Assembly: GCF_024363255.1 (NCBI RefSeq)
Contig: NZ_AP026070.1
Span: forward strand, 1,674,001 to 1,738,000
DNA from: Shewanella sp. NFH-SH190041
GTDB taxonomy: Bacteria > Pseudomonadota > Gammaproteobacteria > Enterobacterales > Shewanellaceae
DNA: 64,000 nucleotides
Direction of reading: 5' to 3'
The first letter of the stretch is position 1; the number at the start of each line of letters is the position of its first letter. This document shows, in pieces, positions 47,121 through 55,560 of the stretch. Below the pieces are notes generated by a model. That model searched no databases. It had not been told where the DNA came from and saw only the letters and a program-made list of their open reading frames with translations. The translations under genes and the position numbers were made by a program.

Positions 47121-48131
47121 TTATTTGGCAGTCATCAGAGCAACAGCATTATCTAACATACGGTTGCTGAAGCCCCATTCGTTGTCATACCAAGCCATAA
47201 CTTTCACCAAACGGCCTTTAACACGGGTTTGAGTCGCATCAAAGTTGGATGAATAGGCATTATGGTTGAAGTCAATAGACACCAGTGGCTCTTTATTGAT
47301 CGCCAGTACTTCACCCAGTGGTGAGGTCTTAGCCGCTGCTTCCATAATGTTGTTGATCTCTTCAACAGAGGTATCACGAGCAGCAATAAATGACAGGTCA
47401 ACCAGAGAGACGTTTACTGTTGGTACACGTACAGCCAGACCGTCGAATTTACCCTGCAGTTCAGGTACAACCAGACCTACAGCCGCTGCGGCACCAGTTT
47501 TGGTTGGGATCATGGACATGGCCGCTGCACGAGCACGACGCAGATCACTGTGGTACACATCAGACAGACGCTGGTCATTGGTGTAAGCGTGAATTGTGGT
47601 CATCAGGCCTGATTCAATACCGATGGCATCATTCAGAGGCTTAGCAAAAGGAGCCAGACAGTTGGTGGTGCAAGATGCATTGGAAATTACTGTCATATCT
47701 TTGGTCAGGATATCGTTGTTCACACCGTAAACTACGGTAGCATCAACGTTTTTACCTGGCGCAGAGATAATTACTTTCTTGGCACCTGCATTCAGGTGTG
47801 GTTGTACGGCTTCTTTGGAAGTAAAGATACCGGTACATTCAAACACCACATCTACTTTCAGGTCGGCCCATGGCAATTTTGCTGGGTCACGTTCTTGGAA
47901 AGTCAGAATTTTATCGCCATTAACATAAATGGCTTCGTCATCATGTTCTACAGTGGCATTAAAGCGACCGTGAACAGAATCATATTTAGTGAGATGGGCA
48001 TTAATAGCGGCATCACCCAAATCGTTAATAGCAACAATTTCAATTGGGTAATCTTTTTCGCTTTCGTACAGTGCACGCAGCACATTGCGACCGATGCGGC
48101 CATAACCGTTAATAGCAACGCGGATAGTCAT
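47121..48131 (-). CDS. gapA: Glyceraldehyde-3-phosphate dehydrogenase, type I
   Basis: NAD-dependent glycolytic enzyme. [16 protein letters not shown]ossmann start, active-site Cys in [16 protein letters not shown], His in [10 protein letters not shown], and C-terminal [12 protein letters not shown]; 336 residues. It is divergently arranged with a GAPDH-like gene 1.3 kb upstream (49409). A near-palindrome in its promoter resembles a HexR operator, in line with known central-carbon control of gapA in Shewanella (inference from family knowledge). Confidence 0.96.
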   Translation of the reverse strand: MTIRVAINGYGRIGRNVLRALYESEKDYPIEIVAINDLGDAAINAHLTKYDSVHGRFNATVEHDDEAIYVNGDKILTFQERDPAKLPWADLKVDVVFECTGIFTSKEAVQPHLNAGAKKVIISAPGKNVDATVVYGVNNDILTKDMTVISNASCTTNCLAPFAKPLNDAIGIESGLMTTIHAYTNDQRLSDVYHSDLRRARAAAMSMIPTKTGAAAAVGLVVPELQGKFDGLAVRVPTVNVSLVDLSFIAARDTSVEEINNIMEAAAKTSPLGEVLAINKEPLVSIDFNHNAYSSNFDATQTRVKGRLVKVMAWYDNEWGFSNRMLDNAVALMTAK

Positions 48132-48164
48132 CTCGTATCCCTCTGGTGATAATTAATACTTGTC

Positions 48165-48200
48165 TGGTAGTAAAATTACCAAACTGACAGGTCTCGTCAA
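48165..48200 (-). promoter_or_regulatory. gapA promoter with HexR-like palindrome
   Basis: TTGACG (48200-48195), 16-bp spacer and TAATTT (48178-48173). The near-palindrome TGGTAGTAAAATTACCA (48165-48181) covers the -10 and resembles the HexR consensus (GTAATwwwATTAC core, one half-site mismatch). Confidence 0.5.
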
Positions 48201-48534
48201 GCAAATTCCGGACGTTTGCCGTGTTATGTCAACTAATTATGTTATTTTCTTACAAGTGCGAGATGTAACACAAAACCAGCCTGATTATCTGTTACTATCG
48301 TATGTTTGAGCTTGTTGAAACCTGCCTACAGCTTACTGCAATTTTCCGCTTTCGCCAGCTAACGCTCTGTGTTTGGGGTGATGGTAACATGGCGTGAGTT
48401 ATCGACGATTATGATACTGCTCCGAAATTTTTAACTCTGCTACAGATGTAGATACGCTTATCTTTGCTAAGTGTACCTTTCAGTCAGGCCGATAAATCTA
48501 TAAAGGCTATTGCTAGCGCCTATAGTCGCCATAT

Positions 48535-48606
48535 TATTGTCCGTATTGCCCGTATTGTCCGTATTGTCCGTATTGTCCGTATTGTCCGTATTGTCCGTAT
48601 TGTCCG
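48535..48606. repeat. 9-bp tandem repeat, TATTGTCCG x 8
   Basis: Eight consecutive 9-bp units; unit 2 is TATTGCCCG, the rest identical. On the minus strand a 60-codon ORF reads them as repeated Asn-Thr-Asp. Confidence 0.95.
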
Positions 48607-48894
48607 TAGTGATGGTAATGATTTCTAACAAGTGGATTGGTAGTGACATTAAAGGGGGCTTACAGCATTCAATGAGGCGATTTCATCAGCAGACTAGCCT
48701 TCTGTTATCCGTTATTAGACGTATATATTAGAGCCCTGAAATTTGATACACAAAAAGCTTGCAGTGTTGATATAAGCACCTCTATAAAAGGGATAACAAG
48801 CACCGATGTTATTAAGCGTTCTTTTTCTTTTCTTCCTTACTTTTTCCTTTATATACGATATCTAGCTCTTTTGAGCATGTGATTATGTTGCAAA

Positions 48895-49038
48895 TAAAAC
48901 GCTTTAAGACATCGCAAGTTGTATACCGATTACGGCGATGCTATCGCTGATATAGATAAAGGGTTTATCGATGATCGCGACTGGGTATATCAGTTTATGT
49001 CTGAGATGATGGCAGTATCGAGTAGCAGAATTGATTGA
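48895..49038 (+). pseudogene. Possible remnant of a small protein gene
   Basis: After a TAA at 48892 this frame stays open to TGA at 49036-49038. It reads KLYTDYGDAIADIDKGFIDD and then RDWVYQFMSEMMAV, balanced, acidic and very protein-like, unlike the surrounding AT-rich spacer. There is no ATG or ribosome site, only a TTG at 48919. It may be a decayed gene end or a small unannotated gene; no family recognised. Confidence 0.3.
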
Positions 49039-49408
49039 CTCAAGCCTAAATGCAGAAAAAATGGCCGGTTAGTTGATTATTTTTTTACAGAAATTATTTT
49101 CATCTATGTGCTGTTATGCCGAAATGAGCACTGCTATAGATAAAATGGTGTAAACATTACAAAACCTTAAAGGTAATTCGTTAATTCAAGCTAATTTATA
49201 TAATAAAATTACATAGTTAGTGAAAATATGTGACTGGCCTGCATTAATGGATTTATTTACAATACCGCCGGCATCAGGGCAGGGAAATTTACCTTGTCTG
49301 TGACACACTGAGCGGACATTTAGCCTAATACAATAACACGGCTCAGTGATTTTTATTCGATACACTTGCTGTCTGTACCCTGAGGTAAGTGAAATAAAGG
49401 ATCTGTAA

Positions 49409-50842
49409 ATGAGCGCTGATAAACACCTGCAAAGTTGGCAAGAACGTTTTGAAATGGCAGAAGCTATGCAACCTCTGCTCGGTAAACTGTACCGTAATCA
49501 GGGCGTTGAAGTGGTGGTTTATGGAAAACCTCTGTTAATTGCCTCAACCATTGAAATTATTAAAGCCCATCGTTTGGTGCGTCGTCACGTTGGCAATAAA
49601 CTGCGCCTGCGTGAGAGTTTTCCTTTTATCGAGGCACTGAGTAAGCTGCCGATTAAACAGTGTAAAGTTGATATCGGAAAGTTAGCGGTCAATTATTGGC
49701 GCAATCATACAGACGCATCTGAAATTGAATCCTACATGGCTCGTGAATTAGCGCCAGCTATGAACCATGCTGACGACGTCCCCGCAAAAGATGTGGTGTT
49801 GTATGGTTTTGGCCGTATTGGCCGGCTGTTAGCCCGTTTATTGATAGAACGCACTGGTCGCAGCAATAAATTGCGTTTGCGGGCAATTGTATTGCGGGGT
49901 GGTAAAGCCGGAGATTTGGAAAAGCGGGCGAGTTTGTTGCGTCGCGATTCTGTGCATGGACCATTTAATGGCTCTGTTTCCATCGATGAAGAAAATAATG
50001 CCATTATCGCTAATGGAACTTATATCCAGGTGATTTATGCAAACTCGCCAGAAGAGGTTGATTATACCCAATACGGTATCAACGATGCCTTAGTGGTGGA
50101 TAATACCGGAATTTGGAAAGATGAGGCAGGGTTAGGTAAGCATCTAGCCTGCCCAGGCGCCGCGAAGGTATTGTTAACCGCACCAGCTAAAGGGGACATT
50201 AAGAATATTGTGTATGGTGTCAACCAGCAGGATATTCTGGATGAAGATACGATTGTGTCAGCGGCGTCTTGTACCACCAATGCCATTACGCCTGTGCTAA
50301 AAGCAGTGAATGATAAGTACGGTATTGAAAATGGTCATGTGGAAACTATCCATTCTTATACCAATGATCAAAATTTGATTGATAATTACCATAAAGCGGA
50401 TCGCCGCGGCCGCAGTGCACCATTAAATATGGTTATCACTGAAACCGGTGCAGCAAAAGCGGTCGCCAAAGCCTTACCTGTTTTGAAAGGAAAATTAACC
50501 GGTAATGCTATTCGGGTGCCAACACCGAATGTTTCTATGGCAATTATTAGCCTAAATTTGCAGGGCGAAACCAATAAAGAGGACATGAATGAGTTCCTGC
50601 GTGATGCGGCGCTGCATTCTGATTTGCAAAATCAAATTGACTTTACCGAGTCAACTGAAATTGTTTCCAGTGATTTAGTTGGTTCTCGTTTTGCTGGTGT
50701 TGTTGATTCCCAAGCGACGATTGCTGAAGGGAAGCGCACAATTCTCTATGTTTGGTATGACAATGAATTTGGTTACAGCTGCCAGGTCATCGGTGTGATG
50801 CAAAAAATGTTGGGGTTGGAGTATTTGACTCTGCCAGCTTGA
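49409..50842 (+). CDS. Long GAPDH-like dehydrogenase with N-terminal extension
   Basis: A 477-residue GAPDH paralogue, AAGGA before the ATG. An N-terminal segment of about 125 residues (EMAEAMQPLLGKLYRN..., with no known domain) precedes the Rossmann start VVLYGFGRIGRLLARLL. Active-site Cys is in SAASCTTNAITPVLK and His in ETIHSYTNDQN, so catalysis seems retained. Such long GAPDH-like proteins occur next to gapA in Shewanella and Vibrio (called gapA-3 in some annotations). The physiological role, glycolytic or gluconeogenic, is not settled. A hairpin follows the gene. Confidence 0.9.
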   Translation: MSADKHLQSWQERFEMAEAMQPLLGKLYRNQGVEVVVYGKPLLIASTIEIIKAHRLVRRHVGNKLRLRESFPFIEALSKLPIKQCKVDIGKLAVNYWRNHTDASEIESYMARELAPAMNHADDVPAKDVVLYGFGRIGRLLARLLIERTGRSNKLRLRAIVLRGGKAGDLEKRASLLRRDSVHGPFNGSVSIDEENNAIIANGTYIQVIYANSPEEVDYTQYGINDALVVDNTGIWKDEAGLGKHLACPGAAKVLLTAPAKGDIKNIVYGVNQQDILDEDTIVSAASCTTNAITPVLKAVNDKYGIENGHVETIHSYTNDQNLIDNYHKADRRGRSAPLNMVITETGAAKAVAKALPVLKGKLTGNAIRVPTPNVSMAIISLNLQGETNKEDMNEFLRDAALHSDLQNQIDFTESTEIVSSDLVGSRFAGVVDSQATIAEGKRTILYVWYDNEFGYSCQVIGVMQKMLGLEYLTLPA

Positions 50843-50902
50843 TAACCAGCTTAGGTTGCGCGTAAGTCATTTGAGGTTGAAGAGTCTGTCCGCGCAACCG
50901 AC

Positions 50903-50945
50903 ATAAACATTCCCGGTTTTCAGATCGGGGATGTTTATATTGTTT
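50903..50945 (+). terminator. Terminator after the long GAPDH gene
   Basis: AAACATTCCCG pairs with CGGGGATGTTT (one G-T pair) around a 10-base loop, followed by TATATTGTTT. Confidence 0.75.
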
Positions 50946-51118
50946 CTATCGCGCCAAATCTAATTATTAGATGTATTAGGTATGGCGTGATAATAGGCAA
51001 TAAACTGTTTAAGCGCGTTTGATTATAAGAACAATGATAGTTTTTGCTGTTACTTTCAGCATCTTGCCGGTTAAATAGACAGTCAGGATAAAAATGGCAA
51101 ATAATTCAATATTCCTGA

Positions 51119-51146
51119 TTGACAGTGATCGTCAAATCAGTAGAAT
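51119..51146 (+). promoter_or_regulatory. Promoter of the Gly-Cys-Leu tRNA operon
   Basis: TTGACA (51119-51124), 16-bp spacer, TAGAAT (51141-51146), then GCGTCTCGC as a GC-rich discriminator. A hairpin CTTGAGTCAC/GTGATTCAAG (51179-51201) lies in the leader. Confidence 0.75.
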
Positions 51147-51214
51147 GCGTCTCGCAGTCAGGGGGAACGCTCCTTAAGCTTGAGTCACTAAGTGATTCAA
51201 GTGTGACAGCAAAT

Positions 51215-51290
51215 GCGACATTAGCTCAGTTGGTAGAGCGATACCTTGCCAAGGTATAGGTCATCGGTTCGAACCCGATATGTCGCTCCA
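51215..51290 (+). tRNA. tRNA-Gly (GCC)
   Basis: 76-nt cloverleaf with encoded CCA; anticodon GCC within CTTGCCAAG. First of a Gly-Cys-Leu operon, an arrangement common in gammaproteobacteria. Confidence 0.97.
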
Positions 51291-51318
51291 ACCTCAAATA
51301 GAGGTTGAGTAACAAAGT

Positions 51319-51392
51319 GGCGCGATGGCAGAATGGCTATGCTGCGGATTGCAAATCCGTCGATCTCGGTTCGACTCCGGGTCGCGCCTCCA
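51319..51392 (+). tRNA. tRNA-Cys (GCA)
   Basis: 74-nt cloverleaf with encoded CCA; anticodon GCA within ATTGCAAAT. Confidence 0.97.
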
Positions 51393-51432
51393 CTTTCTAA
51401 TCTGTGGCTTATATGGCGGCAGAGCATGAAAT

Positions 51433-51519
51433 GCCCGAGTGGTGGAATCGGTAGACACAAGGGATTTAAAATCCCTCGCTGGTAACAGCGTGCCAGTTCA
51501 AGTCTGGCCTCGGGTACCA
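51433..51519 (+). tRNA. tRNA-Leu (TAA)
   Basis: 87-nt class II tRNA with long variable arm and encoded CCA; anticodon TAA within ATTTAAAAT. Confidence 0.97.
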
Positions 51520-51550
51520 TCTCCTTGCTAAGTGCATGAGAGAACAAAAC

Positions 51551-51578
51551 AACCAGCCTCGTGCTGGTTTTTTTGTTT
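51551..51578 (+). terminator. Terminator of the Gly-Cys-Leu tRNA operon
   Basis: AACCAGC/GCTGGTT stem with a 5-base loop, then a long T-run. Confidence 0.9.
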
Positions 51579-51786
51579 TTACTTTTATCTCGTTATAATT
51601 TCAATTATAGAGAATTGTTGCTTGCCTCGTCTTTTTATCCAGTGATTTATTGCGTTTCTAAATTCGACGAGTGTTATTTATTTCTTCACCTTGGCAAATC
51701 TTGTCGGTTTAACTTGTTTTGTCTTAAAGGGTAAATGCGGCAGCTAAAAAACTACCGCATATCGTTTTTGCTGCTTCTTAGCGTGA

Positions 51787-52068
51787 TCACTTGGGTGCTT
51801 GTAATGCCTGTTTTAACGCTGGGGCGGGTTTAAAGCTGGGCTGATTAAAGCCGGGGATCTCTATTACTTCACCGCTACGGGGATGACGTCCTGTCTTGCT
51901 TAGGTGATACCTTAATTCAAAAGTGCCAAATTGTGGCAGATACACTTTTTCGCCCTCAGTTAGTGCCTTACGCAGCTGTAGCAGAATCATATCAAGCTGC
52001 TTTTTTACCTCAGTTTGGCTGCTGTTTAGCCTGTTCGACATATTTTCGATAAGCTGTTTTTTGTTCAT
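51787..52068 (-). CDS. HU/IHF-family DNA-binding protein
   Basis: A 93-residue HU-fold protein (MNKKQLIENMSNRLNSSQTEV..., then GEKVYLPQFGTFELRYHLSKTGRHPRSGEVIEIPG), where the beta-arm region GRHPRSGEVIEIP is intact. ATG chosen at 52068 with AGGATG upstream; seven more codons are open. It differs from HupA/HupB/IhfA/IhfB enough to be a divergent paralogue. DNA bending is inferred. Stands alone between the tRNA operon and the pilin-like gene. Confidence 0.85.
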   Translation of the reverse strand: MNKKQLIENMSNRLNSSQTEVKKQLDMILLQLRKALTEGEKVYLPQFGTFELRYHLSKTGRHPRSGEVIEIPGFNQPSFKPAPALKQALQAPK

Positions 52069-52261
52069 ATAACATCCTGAACAGATCAAAAGACTGTGTT
52101 ATATCAGGATTATATTGATATGAAAATGCTGCGGAAACACACTGACTCTTATTTGATCAACTACTTAATTTTACCGCTGTGACGTTTTGTGCTTTATATC
52201 CCGCTAATAACACAAGGCATTAGTTATATTGCCAACATTTGTTACCTAGAGGCTGTAAGTT

Positions 52262-52852
52262 ATGAAGCGTTTTAGGGGATTTACCCTGATCGAATTGGTC
52301 ATTGTAATTGTTATTCTCGGCATTTTAGCTGCGGTGGCAATGCCAAAGTTTGTCTCATTAACTCATGATGCCCATAACAGCCGAGCAAAATCAGCATTTG
52401 CAGCCTTTACCAGTGGTGTGAATTTATATCATGCCTGTTGGTTGGCCAATGGTGCGCAGGGTTTTACTAAACAACTGGCTTGTTTTCCTCAGGCCGCTGT
52501 TTTTTCAACTGATACCGGTTTTCCTCTAGGGGCTGATGATAAAAGCAATCCTGATAGCAGCACTCAAAGTAAAAATGGCACTTGGTTAGAAGGGGATTTT
52601 TGTCGTTCTGTTTGGCAGGGGTTATTGGCTGATGATTATCATCTTCAGCCCCATGTTGATAGCCAAGCAGTGAAAAAGAATACTGATATTATCTATTGGT
52701 ATACCGGAAATGACTTAACCGCGAACCCATATTGTTATTTTACTTATGTTTCTGAAAACCATGATAAAACAGCGAAAAACTTAAAGCTGCGCTATTATCC
52801 TTATACTGGTAAAACCGAAATGGTCAAAGAAACCACAGGGTCATCTCAATAG
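52262..52852 (+). CDS. Type IV pilin-like / prepilin protein
   Basis: A 196-residue protein with the prepilin signature [22 protein letters not shown]: a short basic leader, Gly-Phe cleavage/methylation site and Glu at +5. The following globular part is Asn/Ser-rich and has several Cys (CWLANG, CFPQ, DFCRS, YCYF) that could form disulfides. Resembles MSHA/TapA-type pilins. No pilus assembly genes are nearby, so it is an orphan; it could be a minor or alternative pilin, or a pseudopilin. Confidence 0.85.
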   Translation: MKRFRGFTLIELVIVIVILGILAAVAMPKFVSLTHDAHNSRAKSAFAAFTSGVNLYHACWLANGAQGFTKQLACFPQAAVFSTDTGFPLGADDKSNPDSSTQSKNGTWLEGDFCRSVWQGLLADDYHLQPHVDSQAVKKNTDIIYWYTGNDLTANPYCYFTYVSENHDKTAKNLKLRYYPYTGKTEMVKETTGSSQ

Positions 52853-52930
52853 CGGTAATAGGTAGCTTGAACTATCAGTCGAATTGCCTCGCCAGCATTT
52901 TATTGACTGATGTTAGCCTATGAATTGATA

Positions 52931-52968
52931 ACGTTTAGGATGGAAATATTGATATCTATCCTAAACGC
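52931..52968. repeat. Inverted repeat between the pilin and L,D-transpeptidase genes
   Basis: Perfect 10-bp arms CGTTTAGGAT/ATCCTAAACG with a 16-base spacer. Terminator for the pilin gene or an operator; no T-run is seen. Confidence 0.4.
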
Positions 52969-53119
52969 ATGAAACCTGAGTTGGATTGTATTTATCTTGC
53001 TAACCTACTAGTTTTGGTTGTAATAACAATATATTAGAGTCGCGCTTTGTTGTGTTGTTTTATGCGCTTGAACAGACACCGCTTTTCATTATGGGAATTT
53101 TGCTGCAGGGAGTTGCATT

Positions 53120-54469
53120 ATGGTTCGGAGCGGTTTGTTAGCCTGCTGTGTTTTTTTCTTATTCAGTAGTAATAGTGTCTCTGCTGCAGCAGATGATGAT
53201 CTGGCGCTTGTTTATTTTTCTCGGCATTTGCAATTGTTGGCTATCGCAAAACCGGAGAGTAAATTTGGGCGTTATGCGCAGTTATTGGCACAAAGTGACC
53301 GCCAGCAGGCTTTATCGCATCTGGATTATATGGTGTTAGATGTCGGCTTGTATTGGGCTAAGTTGGGTGTCAATATGCCGGATGTTCACTCAGGTCAGAG
53401 TCGTTTGAGTCGCGTGTTGTCATTGCGACCCTCTTCACGGGAATTCTATTGGCAAACAGCGCACATTGCTAAATTGCTCTCTTTAGCTGCTCGACCATGG
53501 CCAAAAATTGTGGCTCCGGAATTAACGCCTGGCCTTTCTTATTCAGTTATTCCGCAGTTGGCTGAGCGACTTTTTCAATTGGGCGATCTTGAAATTAGCC
53601 CATCTTTAACAATGACACATTATGATGACCATTTACGCGCTGCTGTGCTGCGTTTTCAGCGCCGGCATGGATTATTGGCAGATGGTATTGTGAATTCTGC
53701 AACTTGGCATTGGCTTAACGTACCACCGGCTGAGCGGGCACGGTTACTGGCGACTTACTACCTTCAGCGCAGCCAATATTTATCATCGCTGGGTTCCAGT
53801 TATATTTTGGTAAATATTCCGGCATTTTCCTTAGAATTAGTTGATCAAGGACGTCGACGTTTGCGCAGCCGGGTCATTGTGGGCCAACCGGAGCAGCCTA
53901 CCCCGGTAATGCGCACAGAAATAACCAGCGCTGTGTTGCACCCAAGTTGGTTGGTTCCTCGCAGTTATGCAGAGCAGGTACTCTTGCCACATTTTCGTCG
54001 CGATGCTGCTTTTGCCCAAATGTTGGGGTTTTATGCCGAAGATAGCCGCGGGCAGGCGTTATCTGTTGCAACTCACCAATGGCAGCAGCGTCAGGGAAAA
54101 TTTCCTTATCGTTTGGTACAGCGACCAGGAAAGCGTAATGCCTTGGGGAGTGCTAAATTTTTGTTCCCCAATAAACGAGATATCGCGCTGCATGGGACAA
54201 CCCAGCGAGGGGATTTTTCTCGTAGTGATCGTGCCTTATCGGCAGGGTGTATTCGTATGGAACAAGAAGGCGAGTTGGCTGATTGGTTAACCACAACGCA
54301 CTCGGCGGCGAAACGACCATTGTTGTCTGAGTTAGCGACAGGACAGACTCAATCCGTGTGGTTGAACTCATCTTTACCTCTGCACACTGTGTATTGGACC
54401 GCTTGGATGGATGGGCCAAATCTTGCGCAGTTTCGCAATGATATTTATCATCTGCAACCTTTGCCTTAG
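53120..54469 (+). CDS. L,D-transpeptidase of the YcbB/LdtD type
   Basis: A 449-residue exported protein. Signal peptide (LLACCVFFLFSSNSVSAAA), a scaffold domain, a peptidoglycan-binding motif (AAVLRFQRRHGLLADGIVN at about 174-192) and a YkuD catalytic domain (about 230-400). The active-site region is HGT...SDRALSAGCIRM: the Cys, GCIR and upstream His are present. These enzymes form 3-3 peptidoglycan cross-links or attach lipoprotein. It is single, next to an orphan pilin gene. Confidence 0.88.
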   Translation: MVRSGLLACCVFFLFSSNSVSAAADDDLALVYFSRHLQLLAIAKPESKFGRYAQLLAQSDRQQALSHLDYMVLDVGLYWAKLGVNMPDVHSGQSRLSRVLSLRPSSREFYWQTAHIAKLLSLAARPWPKIVAPELTPGLSYSVIPQLAERLFQLGDLEISPSLTMTHYDDHLRAAVLRFQRRHGLLADGIVNSATWHWLNVPPAERARLLATYYLQRSQYLSSLGSSYILVNIPAFSLELVDQGRRRLRSRVIVGQPEQPTPVMRTEITSAVLHPSWLVPRSYAEQVLLPHFRRDAAFAQMLGFYAEDSRGQALSVATHQWQQRQGKFPYRLVQRPGKRNALGSAKFLFPNKRDIALHGTTQRGDFSRSDRALSAGCIRMEQEGELADWLTTTHSAAKRPLLSELATGQTQSVWLNSSLPLHTVYWTAWMDGPNLAQFRNDIYHLQPLP

Positions 54470-54477
54470 CTTATCGG

Positions 54478-54512
54478 TTTAAAGTCGGTTTGAAAGATAA
54501 ACTGACTTTAAA
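54478..54512 (+). terminator. Hairpin after the L,D-transpeptidase gene
   Basis: TTTAAAGTCGGTTT pairs with AAACTGACTTTAAA (one mismatch), 7-base loop; then GTTGTTGC with no strict T-run. Confidence 0.5.
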
Positions 54513-54825
54513 GTTGTTGCTACTGTTGGATGATGAGTTTGGTCAATCATCGTTAATGAGTGGAGGGGGGGAGAGTAATTGATATCAGCAAGCTGTTTGG
54601 GGTCGGCTATTTGGGCATTTTGCTCTATTTCGCGACTATGAAATAATATGGCTTTGCGTTCGGTTACGACAGGCCGCACGATAGCTTAAATCCAGTAAGG
54701 CGATTTGTTGCTATTGCTGCTTGTGCCACCACATCCCCTATGTTAGTATTCGCGCGCTTTATTTGCGTCGGTATTGGTCGAAAATACTGACACGTTAATT
54801 TTTTTATATTTAAGTGAGAAACAAC
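54513..54825. other. Region upstream of rplY
   Basis: About 310 bp with no supported ORF; presumably carries the rplY promoter and leader. A GTGAG is near the rplY start. Confidence 0.4.
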
Positions 54826-55113
54826 ATGTCTTACACTATTGAAGCACAAACCCGCACTGACTTGGGGAAAGGTTCGAGCCGCCGCCTGCGTCGTGAAGGT
54901 AAAGTACCAGCTGTAATTTACGGTGCTGGTAAAGAAGCCGTTTCTATTGTTTTTGATCACAAAGCTATCATCAACATTCAGACCAACGAAGACTTCTACA
55001 CTTCTGAACTGACCATCGTTGTAGATGGCAAAGAAGTTAAAGTACGCGCTCAGGCTATGCAACGTCACGTATTCAAGCCAGTTATCGAGCACGTTGACTT
55101 CGTATACGCTTAA
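54826..55113 (+). CDS. rplY: 50S ribosomal protein L25
   Basis: A 95-residue L25 that binds 5S r[40 protein letters not shown] at the N-terminus, ending [12 protein letters not shown]. Size matches the single-domain E. coli protein rather than the longer CTC/general-stress form. Start at the second ATG gives the standard N-terminus. A strong terminator follows, then a MITE-like element. Confidence 0.96.
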   Translation: MSYTIEAQTRTDLGKGSSRRLRREGKVPAVIYGAGKEAVSIVFDHKAIINIQTNEDFYTSELTIVVDGKEVKVRAQAMQRHVFKPVIEHVDFVYA

Positions 55114-55125
55114 TACGATTTCTCG

Positions 55126-55154
55126 AAAAAAGCGCCTTTATGGCGCTTTTTTTG
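55126..55154 (+). terminator. Terminator after rplY
   Basis: AAAAAGCGCC/GGCGCTTTTT with a 5-base loop and a T-run. Confidence 0.92.
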
Positions 55155-55198
55155 TATCTGCTCGTTGAGCTATCGGTGAGGAAGTCGCGACTTCCTAG

Positions 55199-55460
55199 GG
55201 GCTGTTGACCTTTCGAGTTTGTTTTTGCAGCGATTTGAGGGTTCTTTATACAAGGCAGAGGCTTTGATAGGTAGTTGCGCTACCTGATAAGCCGATAACG
55301 CAGTAGAAAGGAACCTCAAACGCTGCCCGAAGGGTTCGGCTAAAAGCGTTTTACTCTTTGTTGAGCGGTTCTTGCTTAGAATCACTAGGCGACAAACCAC
55401 TCGCCGCGATTAAAATGCTTTTATCTCGAAAAAAATTTAATCACGAAACGTCAACAGCCC
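55199..55460. mobile_element. MITE-like non-coding element with IS5-type target duplication
   Basis: 262-bp element bounded by inverted repeats GGGCTGTTGACCTTTCG and its near-complement (GGGCTGTTGACGTTTCG read inward; one mismatch over 17). CTAG occurs on both sides (55195-55198 and 55461-55464). An internal inverted pair (around GCGATTTGAGGGTTC and GAACCTCAAACGC) adds secondary structure. It has no transposase ORF. CTAG duplications are typical of the IS5 group. Confidence 0.7.
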
Positions 55461-55560
55461 CTAGCAATTTAATGCCAAAGGCGCGTTACTCCTTGTACTT
55501 TACACCAATATCATATCGGCAGTGGACGCTATCAACCCATTTTTTGGGGCACTGCAAGTA

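Larger units (their letters stand above)
48182..49408. other. Long region between the two divergent GAPDH genes
   Basis: About 1.2 kb. It holds the gapA promoter/HexR site at its left, an eight-copy 9-bp tandem repeat at 48535-48606 (separate entry), a possible coding remnant at 48895-49038 (separate entry) and, at the right, the region preceding the long GAPDH gene. A 60-codon leftward ORF across the tandem repeat encodes repeated Asn-Thr-Asp and is not called as a gene. AT-rich between about 49040 and 49380. Confidence 0.5.

Noticed and set aside
48535..48606. Tandem repeat considered as a CRISPR or a real repeat-protein gene
   Set aside because: The unit is 9 bp with no spacers, and the 60-codon Asn-Thr-Asp ORF lacks a ribosome site or family.
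51221..51547. 108-codon minus-strand ORF
   Set aside because: It covers the Gly, Cys and Leu tRNA genes antisense.
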